Shown piece after piece: positions 57,435-64,000 of a stretch of 64,000 nucleotides of DNA (within the stretch, counting starts at the first letter, position 1; each line of letters begins with the position of its first letter). The position numbers were made by a program, and so were the translations under genes. Under the pieces are notes generated by a model. The model was not told where the DNA came from. It was given only the letters and a program-made list of their open reading frames with translations, and made no database searches. The DNA comes from Polaromonas sp. GTDB taxonomy: Bacteria > Pseudomonadota > Gammaproteobacteria > Burkholderiales > Burkholderiaceae_C. Location of the stretch: contig JAQGNE010000017.1 in assembly GCA_028291985.1 (NCBI GenBank), positions 62,001 to 126,000 on the forward strand, given 5' to 3'.

Positions 57435-58123
57435 GTAAAAAAACTTACCGATGGATGTTGGCTGTAACCCTGGTGGCAGGCTGCACGCTGGATAGCAGGG
57501 CGCAGGGGGCTCTTGACGCGGCGCAGCAAGGGCCGGTTTTGCAGGCAGCTCAGCCAGCGCAAGCTGAGCAGGATGCCGAGCGTGCCCGAATTGCCGCAGA
57601 GCGCACGCGAGTTGAGGCAGCTGCGACGGATGCGAGCGCGGACTGCTACCAGAAATTCTTTGTGAACAGCTGCCTTGACGAGATCAAGACCAGGCGCATG
57701 GCCGCGCTGAACAGCCTGCGAAATCAACAAATCGCCTTGGACGAAAATGATCGCAGGGCGAAGGCTGCAGATCAGTTGTCGGCAATCGAAGCAAAGTCAT
57801 CGCCTCAAAGACAGCGCGAGGATGCTGAAAAACGGCAGGCGGCGCTTCGCGAATTTGAGTCAAGGTCGCAGCGCGCAGCTCAAAAAGAGGGCGACCGCGC
57901 TGCGGCCAAAGCTCAGGAGGGGCAAAGACTGGAAAGTTCGGTCAAGCGCATGGAGAGCAGCCGGGCGAAGTCTGATGAGCGAGCACAAAAGCAGGCTGCG
58001 GCCGCTGACGCGGCAAAAAAATACAAAGATCGGCAGGATAAGGCCCTGGAAAGACGCGCGCGGTTTGAGCAGGAACAGGCAAACCGCAAATCGGTATCCA
58101 GACCGTTACCGGTTCGTGAGTAG
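57431..58123 (+). CDS. Hypothetical coiled-coil lipoprotein
   Basis: 230 residues. A signal sequence with lipobox LVAGC puts the lipidated residue at Cys18. The mature protein is very rich in Ala, Arg, Glu, Lys and Gln, and long helical coiled-coil is expected over about 40-215. A short conserved-looking core DCYQKFFVNSCLDEIKTRRM contains two Cys that could form a disulfide. The ATG overlaps the zapE stop as ATGA, so it is translationally coupled. Function unknown; envelope anchoring near the division site is speculation from the neighbour. Confidence 0.75.
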   Translation: MSKKTYRWMLAVTLVAGCTLDSRAQGALDAAQQGPVLQAAQPAQAEQDAERARIAAERTRVEAAATDASADCYQKFFVNSCLDEIKTRRMAALNSLRNQQIALDENDRRAKAADQLSAIEAKSSPQRQREDAEKRQAALREFESRSQRAAQKEGDRAAAKAQEGQRLESSVKRMESSRAKSDERAQKQAAAADAAKKYKDRQDKALERRARFEQEQANRKSVSRPLPVRE

Positions 58124-58151
58124 GCCTTGTCAGCTTCGTTTGCGAGCAGGC

Positions 58152-58913
58152 CTAGGCAAGCGGTTCCAATTTCACGACCACCAGCGACAGGTTGTCGCCT
58201 CCACCCCGGGCACGGGACCTTGCTTTTTGAATCAAAAACTCGGTGGCTTCGCGCGCCGAAAGCATCGAGAGCGCTGATCCTATTTCTGCGGCAGTGAAAT
58301 AGTGCCATACGCCATCGCTGCAGGCAATGAGCACATCGTCAGGAGTCAGATGGGGGATGTGGTGATGGCTGACGGGAGGCGTCTCTTCTGTGCCCAGGCA
58401 ACCCATCAGAATATTCGATTGCGGGTGTACGTTAGCTTCCTCATCGGTAATCTCTCCCTTGTCCACCAGCGTCTGAACATACGAGTGATCGATCGTTCGT
58501 GACACCAGTTTGCTACCGTGAAAATGGTAAATGCGGGAGTCACCTGTATGAACCCAGTGACAATCTCCACCGGGATTGATGAGAAAGGCGGCCAGCGTGC
58601 TGTGCGGCTCTTGCTCTGCTGATATGGCGGTCAGCTTGATGACGATATGTGCTTCCTGGATGATCTGGCTCAGCATGGTGGCTGCATCGTCAGTATCCGG
58701 TGCATAGCGCTCAAAAAGTTGTCGGGCGGTCATCATGACCTGGTCCGAGGCTTTACGGCCGCCGCTTCGTCCACCCATGCCGTCAGCGACTATGCCCAAC
58801 AAGCAACCAGCAACTCTCTGATGGCTGATCAAGCTGACCTGATCCTGCTGATAGTCCCGGTCACCCTTGTGGATGCCGGTAGAGGCAGTGATTCGATAAC
58901 CTTTGGACATCAT
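58152..58913 (-). CDS. PP2C-family serine/threonine protein phosphatase
   Basis: 253 residues from the ATG at 58913 (a GTG at 58937 is an alternative). PP2C motifs are KGDRDYQQDQVSL, LGIVADGMGGRSGG, WVHTGDSRIYHF, LIACSDGVWHYF and GGGDNLSLVVVKLE, which provide the metal-binding Asp residues. The cytosolic phosphatase would act on Ser/Thr-phosphorylated proteins; no partner kinase gene is in the window. It is divergent from, and its 5' end overlaps the upstream region of, the YdcH-like gene. Confidence 0.9.
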   Translation of the reverse strand: MMSKGYRITASTGIHKGDRDYQQDQVSLISHQRVAGCLLGIVADGMGGRSGGRKASDQVMMTARQLFERYAPDTDDAATMLSQIIQEAHIVIKLTAISAEQEPHSTLAAFLINPGGDCHWVHTGDSRIYHFHGSKLVSRTIDHSYVQTLVDKGEITDEEANVHPQSNILMGCLGTEETPPVSHHHIPHLTPDDVLIACSDGVWHYFTAAEIGSALSMLSAREATEFLIQKARSRARGGGDNLSLVVVKLEPLA

Positions 58914-58992
58914 TGACTCAATCGATGTTACGGACACGGTGAATTTTCTGTTCCGCGTATTATGGGATGTAGCCGTTCACCCACAGAAAACC

Positions 58993-59196
58993 TTGGACCT
59001 AAATTTACATTCGCCTCAGAGGCTGTTGATTGAGCTCAAAATCGGCCATTCAAATCTGAACGCACTGGTTGATACCGCAGTTCAAAAAACGCCGATTGAC
59101 GAACTGATGGTCAGAAGACTGAAAAAACAGCGCCTCCTGCTCCGAGACCGTATTGCAGGTCTTGAGTTGCTGTTGCAAACTCCCGAGCCGGCGTGA
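58993..59196 (+). CDS. YdcH-like DUF465 protein
   Basis: 67 residues if the TTG at 58993 is used, close to the family length of about 70. The C-terminal RRLKKQRLLLRDRIAGLELL is the DUF465 hallmark, preceded by HSPQRLLIELKIGHSNLNAL, predicting a helical hairpin. An ATG at 58903 is in frame but would overlap the PP2C start and add an atypical N-terminus. Its stop overlaps the helicase start. Function unknown. Confidence 0.7.
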   Translation: MDLNLHSPQRLLIELKIGHSNLNALVDTAVQKTPIDELMVRRLKKQRLLLRDRIAGLELLLQTPEPA

Positions 59197-61202
59197 TGAA
59201 GCTCGAACTGGATGTACTGGAAGCATTTTCCAAGGAGGGCGTGCTGTCCCGGTCGATCGATCTTTTTATGCCACGTCAGGGCCAGATTGACATGGCGCTC
59301 GCAGTGGCACGCGCAATTGAATATGCCGAGACGCTTGTCGTTGAAGCCGGCACGGGCGTCGGAAAAACATATGCCTACCTCGTTCCCGCGCTGCTCAGCG
59401 GCGATCGGGTGCTCATGTCGACAGCGACCAAGGCCCTACAGGATCAACTTTACGGCAGGGATCTGCCGCGCCTGGTCGAGGCCCTGGGGCTGCCCGTGGA
59501 GACGGCGTTGTTGAAAGGGCGTAGCAGTTATCTGTGCCTGCATCGCCTTGCGATGGCAAGCGCGCAAAGCGACATGTCTGACCACCGCACAAGCCGCTCG
59601 CTGGGGCGTATCGCCGAATGGGCAAAAGTTACCCGTTCAGGAGATCTGGCCGAGTTGCCAGGCCTTGATGAAAAGTCTCCCGTCATTCCGTTGGTGACTT
59701 CCACCCGGGAAAACTGCCTGGGCTCGCAGTGCCCTGACTTCCGATCGTGCCATGTCAACCTGGCGCGGAAAAAGGCCCTGGCTGCTGACATCGTTGTGGT
59801 CAACCACCATTTGTTTTTTGCTGATCTTGCGGTCAGGGAATCTGGCCTTGCGGAGTTGCTACCTTCGGTACGCGTCGCGATCTTTGATGAAGCGCATCAG
59901 CTTAATGAGACCGGAGTCCAATTTCTGGGCATAAGTCTGACGACGGGCCAATTGCTGGACCTTTGCCGGGACATGCTGGCTACCGGTTTGCAGGCAGCAC
60001 GTGGTCTGGTGGACTGGCAGCAGATCGTGGCAAGTTGCGAGATGGCCGCCAGGGACCTCCGCATGTGTGCTGGCAAGGCCCACCCTGGAAGCAAGTTGCG
60101 ATGGACGGATACCGTGCCCGAAGGCCTTGATCCGGCAATTTGGTCTGATGCACTGGATCGGATCTGCGCCTCGTTATCCGGCGCCTTGGTGGCGCTGAAT
60201 ACCGTGAGCGAAATAGGTCCCGAGTTTGTTCGACTGCATGAACGTGCAGCTGAGTTGCTAAACCGGGCCAACGCTTTTTTTGCGCCTTGTCAAACGGAAT
60301 TCGTCCGGTGGGTTGAGGTTGGCAGCCAGTTACGCCTGACCGAGTCCCCCCTGACCATCGCCAAAGCCGTAAAGGCTAAAATGCTTGAAGCGCCAGGCGA
60401 AGCGGGAAAAACATGGATATTTACATCCGCCACATTGGGTGACGATGAAAAGCTGAGCTGGTTTACCCAGCCCTGTGGACTGGACGATGCCAAGACGCTG
60501 AGAGTGGAGAGCCCCTTCGACTATGCACAACAGGCCGCTCTTTATGTGCCGCCTGATTTCCCCAAACCGTCAGACTCCCGTCATCCAGTTGCAGTGGCCG
60601 AATGTGCAGCTCGATGGAGCGGCCGCATTGGCGGAAGGACGCTGCTGTTGACCACATCGCTGCGGGCTCTGCGCGTAATTGGTGAAACGCTCGACTTGTT
60701 ATTTGAAAACTCGGACAGCATGGAAGTGCTGGTTCAGGGGATCATGCCAAAGCGGGTTCTGGTCGAGCGGTTTAGGCAAGGCGCAAGCAGGGGACAACGT
60801 GGTTGCGTCATGGTTGCATCCGCGTCCTTCTGGGAAGGAATAGACATTCCTGGTGACGCATTGCAGCTGGTGATCATTGACAAACTTCCATTTCCGCCAC
60901 CCAACGATCCGATGGTGGAGGCGCGCTCCCAAGCACTTGAAGCTGAAGGAAAAAGTGCGTTTAACCACTATTTTCTGCCTGAAGCGGCAGTGGCCTTGAA
61001 TCAGGGAGCTGGGCGCTTGATTCGGCGCGAAACCGACGCCGGCATTCTGGTCGTATGCGATAGCCGGCTTGCAAGCATGGGGTACGGCAAACGACTGATC
61101 AAGGCGTTACCACCAATGCATCGCCTGATCAACGAAGAGGCGCTGGTGTCTAAGCTCGACAGTCTTACCAAAACTTGTACCAGCGAGACTCTGCCGTTTT
61201 GA
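59196..61202 (+). CDS. DinG/YoaA-family ATP-dependent DNA helicase
   Basis: 668 residues from ATG 59196 (GTG at 59193 is adjacent). This is an XPD-like superfamily 2 helicase. The P-loop GTGVGKT is at residues 52-58; DEAHQL is motif II. Cysteines in SSYLCLH and in ENCLGSQCPDFRSC fit the 4Fe-4S cluster of XPD/DinG proteins. C-terminal motifs include VASASFWEGIDIPGD and NQGAGRLIRRETDAG. A role in unwinding R-loops or repair intermediates is inferred from the family. Its last 38 bases overlap the end of convergent bamD. Confidence 0.9.
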   Translation: MKLELDVLEAFSKEGVLSRSIDLFMPRQGQIDMALAVARAIEYAETLVVEAGTGVGKTYAYLVPALLSGDRVLMSTATKALQDQLYGRDLPRLVEALGLPVETALLKGRSSYLCLHRLAMASAQSDMSDHRTSRSLGRIAEWAKVTRSGDLAELPGLDEKSPVIPLVTSTRENCLGSQCPDFRSCHVNLARKKALAADIVVVNHHLFFADLAVRESGLAELLPSVRVAIFDEAHQLNETGVQFLGISLTTGQLLDLCRDMLATGLQAARGLVDWQQIVASCEMAARDLRMCAGKAHPGSKLRWTDTVPEGLDPAIWSDALDRICASLSGALVALNTVSEIGPEFVRLHERAAELLNRANAFFAPCQTEFVRWVEVGSQLRLTESPLTIAKAVKAKMLEAPGEAGKTWIFTSATLGDDEKLSWFTQPCGLDDAKTLRVESPFDYAQQAALYVPPDFPKPSDSRHPVAVAECAARWSGRIGGRTLLLTTSLRALRVIGETLDLLFENSDSMEVLVQGIMPKRVLVERFRQGASRGQRGCVMVASASFWEGIDIPGDALQLVIIDKLPFPPPNDPMVEARSQALEAEGKSAFNHYFLPEAAVALNQGAGRLIRRETDAGILVVCDSRLASMGYGKRLIKALPPMHRLINEEALVSKLDSLTKTCTSETLPF

Positions 61203-61983
61203 ATCCGTTACTGAGATAGGTGCTTTGCGGATACGTTTTCTCCAGTACCCGCTTGGTGTCATCACGTAGTTGCACCATGCCCAGCGCATCGTAGGACTTG
61301 TAGAGGATGTAAGTGGCTTCCTCGAGCGCCGGTACATTGCGATAGTCTGTGATCGCGGTCTGAGCCCGGTTGATGGCTGCAACATAGGCGCCACGCGAAT
61401 AATAGTAGCGCGCCACGTGAACTTCGGACTGGGCCAGGGAGTTCACGATGTAATTCATGCGCTGGCTTGCGTCCGGGCTGTACTTGGAATCCGGAAATCG
61501 CGTCGTCAATTCCTTGAAGGATTCAAAGGATTCCTTCGCTGCCTTCTGGTCACGCTCCGCAAGATCCTGTTTGGAAATAAAGGAAAAAATGCCGAGGTTG
61601 TCGTTGAAGTTCACAAGACCCTTCAAATACAGGGCGTAGTCGAGAGCCGGGCTGGCCGGGTGTAGCCTCATGAAACGGTCCAGCGTGGCTACAGCCTGGG
61701 CTTGCTCTCCGCCTTTGTACTGGGCATAAGCTTTTTCGAGCTGCGCCTGCTGCGCCAGGGGTGTACCCGCCGCTCGTCCCTCGAGCTTCTCGAAAAGCGG
61801 AATCGCCTTTTCGTACCCACCTGATCGCGCTTCGTCTTGGGCTTCTGCGTATATTTTGTTCGGACTCCAGGTGGCCGTCGGGTCAAGAGGTTTGCTGGTG
61901 CAGGCGCCGAGCAGAGCAACTGCAGTCAAAATAGCCGCAGCCGGCAAAGCCGGCGTAGCAACCGATAATTTCGTGCGGAACAT
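61165..61983 (-). CDS. bamD: Outer membrane assembly lipoprotein BamD
   Basis: 272 residues. The signal peptide ends with lipobox LLGAC (Cys28). Five TPR-like repeats follow (about 40-260); characteristic segments are NKIYAEAQDEARSGGYEKAI, FMRLHPASPALDYALYLKGL and FPDSKYSPDASQRMNYIVNS. BamD is the essential lipoprotein of the BAM complex with BamA, encoded earlier in the window. It is divergent from rluD (39-base gap), the standard arrangement, and its 3' end overlaps the helicase gene by 38 bases tail to tail. Confidence 0.95.
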   Translation of the reverse strand: MFRTKLSVATPALPAAAILTAVALLGACTSKPLDPTATWSPNKIYAEAQDEARSGGYEKAIPLFEKLEGRAAGTPLAQQAQLEKAYAQYKGGEQAQAVATLDRFMRLHPASPALDYALYLKGLVNFNDNLGIFSFISKQDLAERDQKAAKESFESFKELTTRFPDSKYSPDASQRMNYIVNSLAQSEVHVARYYYSRGAYVAAINRAQTAITDYRNVPALEEATYILYKSYDALGMVQLRDDTKRVLEKTYPQSTYLSNGFKTAESRWYKFW

Positions 61984-62022
61984 AACAATCGACCTCTAGA
62001 GTACTTACTCGGACTGAGCCCC

Positions 62023-63024
62023 ATGATTATATCGAGCGACCCGAGTGATGATCACCTCGCGCAGCAGCACCCAGACGATGTCGACGGTGAAACAGACGTC
62101 GAATTACGACGCACGGTGGCACCTGTTGGATGCCATGGCGTACGTCTTGACCGCGTGTTGTCGGATCTGGTGCCGGAGTTTTCGCGCAGTTATCTTCAGC
62201 AGTTGATTGAGGCTGGTGCTGTTCAGCTTAATGGCGCGCTGGTCATCAAGTCGTCCGTCAAGGTCAAGGCAGGCGACTCTTTCGCCATCGAACTGCGTCC
62301 TACGCCCCAAAGCACCGCTTTCAAGCCCGAAGCGATGAATCTTGATGTTGTCTTTGAAGATGAACATCTGTTGGTCGTGAATAAACCGGCCGGCCTGGTG
62401 GTGCATCCTGCGCCTGGTAATTGGAACGGTACCCTGCTGAACGGATTACTGGCCCGCGATTCGCAGGCTCTTTCAATGCCAAGGGCGGGTATCGTGCATC
62501 GCCTTGACAAGGACACCAGCGGCCTCATGGTCGTCGCGCGAAACAGGCAAACGATGGACCGTCTGGTTGCAATGATCGCTGCGCGAACCGTGAGTCGCCA
62601 ATATCTGGCTATTGGCCACGGTGCCTGGAGGGGCGCCAAGACACGTCAGGTGGAGCTGCCTATCGGACGTGATCCGCGCAATCGCCTGCGAATGGCGGTC
62701 GTTGACCTTCAAACCAGTGCTGGAAAACTGGCGCTGACAGACATTTCCGTCGTAGCCACCAATGCCGACTACTGTCTGGTTCACTGTCGCCTGCATACCG
62801 GGCGGACCCATCAGATACGTGTTCACATGGCCGCATTGGGGCATTGCCTGGTAGCGGACGAAACCTATGGCGGAAAACCTGCAGGTCGGCTTGAGCGCCA
62901 GGGGCTGCATGCCTGCAAGCTGGCGTTTACCCACCCCATGACTGATGCCCATCTGTCTTTCGAATCGGGCTTGCCGGCAGATATGGCGCAGGCTTTGGCT
63001 GAGCTTGGTCTCGTATACAATTGA
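62023..63024 (+). CDS. rluD: 23S rRNA pseudouridine synthase RluD-type
   Basis: 333 residues. An S4 RNA-binding domain (about 36-95, GVRLDRVLSDLVPEFSRSYL) precedes the RluA-family catalytic domain with HRLDKDTSGLMVVAR; Asp162 is the catalytic residue. RluD modifies helix 69 of 23S rRNA. The N-terminal 30 residues are acidic and variable. The position opposite bamD supports the RluD rather than RluA or RluC assignment. Confidence 0.92.
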   Translation: MIISSDPSDDHLAQQHPDDVDGETDVELRRTVAPVGCHGVRLDRVLSDLVPEFSRSYLQQLIEAGAVQLNGALVIKSSVKVKAGDSFAIELRPTPQSTAFKPEAMNLDVVFEDEHLLVVNKPAGLVVHPAPGNWNGTLLNGLLARDSQALSMPRAGIVHRLDKDTSGLMVVARNRQTMDRLVAMIAARTVSRQYLAIGHGAWRGAKTRQVELPIGRDPRNRLRMAVVDLQTSAGKLALTDISVVATNADYCLVHCRLHTGRTHQIRVHMAALGHCLVADETYGGKPAGRLERQGLHACKLAFTHPMTDAHLSFESGLPADMAQALAELGLVYN

Positions 63025-63132
63025 ATCTGGCGCGCAGCCGCCTACCTTTGCCGCGTTGAGCTGCACCGGGCCCACCGATTTATCCTCGCCAACCGAGGTT
63101 ACGGGCCGCATCTACCTATTTCGGAAATTATC

Positions 63133-63801
63133 ATGAATACGATGGATGCCAAACGCATCCTCGAGACAGCGCTAATTTGCGCGCAGCAGCCATTGCCTCT
63201 GCGGGATATAAGTGTTCTGTTCAACGGGGTGCTCACAGGTGACACGATCAGGCAGGTGCTTGACGAATTGCAGGAAGATTGGTGCGGACGGGGCGTCGAG
63301 TTGGTTCATGTCGCAACTGGCTGGCGTTTTCAGAGCAGGGCAGAAATGCGCGAGTATCTTGACAGGCTTCATCCGGAGAAGCCACCGCGCTACACACGGG
63401 CTGCGCTGGAGACGCTTGCCATCATTGCCTACCGCCAGCCGGTCACCCGGGGTGACATGGAGGATATCCGCGGCGTGACGATTAACAGTCTCATCCTCAA
63501 GCAGCTGGAAGACCGTGGTTGGGTGGATGTTATCGGTCATCGAGAGACTGTCGGACGGCCGGCGCTTTATGCGACCACTCGCCAATTTTTGGACGATCTA
63601 GGCGTCGAGTCACTCGACCAGCTACCTGCCATGGAAGGCTCGGTCACGGATGCAGCCGTGCTGGAGCAAATTGAGTTTGGACTTTCGGATCGCTTGCAGG
63701 GGACGGTCGATAGCGCATCGGCCGTTGCCAGGGAGACGCATGGAAGCGCAAGCGCAACACCAGACTACCTCGCTGCCGGTCCGGCTACTGCAATTGAATG
63801 A
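63133..63801 (+). CDS. scpB: Segregation and condensation protein B
   Basis: 222 residues. ScpB binds the ScpA kleisin and SMC to form the chromosome condensation complex. Two winged-helix domains are marked by [20 protein letters not shown] at the N-terminus and [40 protein letters not shown] and [19 protein letters not shown] later. The C-terminal 45 residues are Ser/Ala-rich and variable. scpA is not in the window. It precedes a gene that is probably rluB. Confidence 0.93.
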   Translation: MNTMDAKRILETALICAQQPLPLRDISVLFNGVLTGDTIRQVLDELQEDWCGRGVELVHVATGWRFQSRAEMREYLDRLHPEKPPRYTRAALETLAIIAYRQPVTRGDMEDIRGVTINSLILKQLEDRGWVDVIGHRETVGRPALYATTRQFLDDLGVESLDQLPAMEGSVTDAAVLEQIEFGLSDRLQGTVDSASAVARETHGSASATPDYLAAGPATAIE

Positions 63802-63832
63802 CGTCTTACAACTTCAGCACGAGCATTGACAT

Positions 63833-64000
63833 ATGAACAAGACTGATCCGCTTCAACCCCTGATTGTTGAACAGACAATAGTATCGAAAACACCTATCGA
63901 TCGTGCGGAGACAGCTCATCCTGATGATGAGACGGACCTTACGTTAGCGCCTCCGGCAGTTTTCCCTTTTCGAAAGGGTGACGTTGCGGTGACGCGGTTT
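63833..64000 (+). CDS. Start of a gene, probably rluB (pseudouridine synthase), cut by the edge
   Basis: The frame is open from ATG 63833 to the right edge (56 codons) and starts MNKTDPLQPLIVEQTIVSKT. The visible part is acidic and Thr/Pro-rich, like the variable N-terminal extensions of RluB in Burkholderiales. scpB-rluB is a common order, which is the main argument; no catalytic motif is within reach. Confidence 0.5.
   Translation, partial: MNKTDPLQPLIVEQTIVSKTPIDRAETAHPDDETDLTLAPPAVFPFRKGDVAVTRF

Noticed and set aside
1..64000. tRNA, rRNA, CRISPR array or prophage
   Set aside because: None was recognised on either strand by reading; the only multi-copy sequence seen is the 17-base-core repeat, which is not regularly spaced.

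Overview
The window looks like a chromosomal segment of a betaproteobacterium of the order Burkholderiales, most likely family Comamonadaceae (Polaromonas or Rhodoferax-like). The grounds are high GC, the rpsB-tsf-pyrH-frr-uppS-cdsA-dxr-rseP-bamA-skp-lpxD-fabZ-lpxA-lpxB-rnhB gene order, a homodimeric-type aceE, an E3 with a fused lipoyl domain, a sucA leader of the kind known from Burkholderiales, and a betaproteobacterial proteasome homologue. The genus is a guess. I see no tRNA, rRNA, prophage, insertion sequence or CRISPR array. Layout: (1) 1-15028 is a compact plus-strand housekeeping run from the 3' end of rpsB through translation factors, isoprenoid and phospholipid synthesis, outer-membrane assembly and lipid A synthesis to a SpoU-type RNA methyltransferase. 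(2) 15254-20936 holds a promoter and structured leader, then carA-carB, then greA behind a hairpin, then a DUF4149 membrane protein. (3) 21069-25294 on the minus strand holds a PAS/Cache sensor kinase, a FixJ-type regulator and folD. Divergent from it is the pyruvate dehydrogenase cluster aceE-aceF-(proteasome-like peptidase)-lpdA, 25597-32657. (4) 32750-50178 is a looser accessory stretch: NlpC/P60 peptidase, aldose dehydrogenase, an MlaE/MlaD-type lipid transport pair with no ATPase gene beside it, an MFS exporter, two very small unlisted membrane-type ORFs, a peroxiredoxin-glutaredoxin fusion, cardiolipin synthase, several DUF proteins, prpE and eutBC. (5) 50540-57434 is the 2-oxoglutarate dehydrogenase cluster sucA-sucB-lpd followed by zapE and a coiled-coil lipoprotein. 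(6) 58152-64000 holds a PP2C phosphatase, a YdcH-like protein, a DinG-family helicase, bamD (convergent), rluD, scpB and the start of what is probably rluB. Two observations stand out. First, the pyruvate dehydrogenase cluster carries, between E2 and E3, an intact N-terminal-threonine hydrolase with HslV/proteasome hallmarks. I identify it as the betaproteobacterial proteasome homologue BPH; it has no unfoldase partner nearby. Second, a short dispersed repeat recurs about ten times. Its core is an imperfect palindrome GCTAY-N7-RTAGC of fixed 17-base length, usually followed by GCCC, a spacer and GGGCTAGAGGC-like sequence. Copies lie between genes and also inside open reading frames, where they are translated (lpxB, the RNA methyltransferase, the DUF4149 gene, the sucB linker, and more weakly aceF and the aldose dehydrogenase signal peptide); one copy merges with a transcription terminator. 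All functional assignments come from reading motifs by eye; no database search was run.
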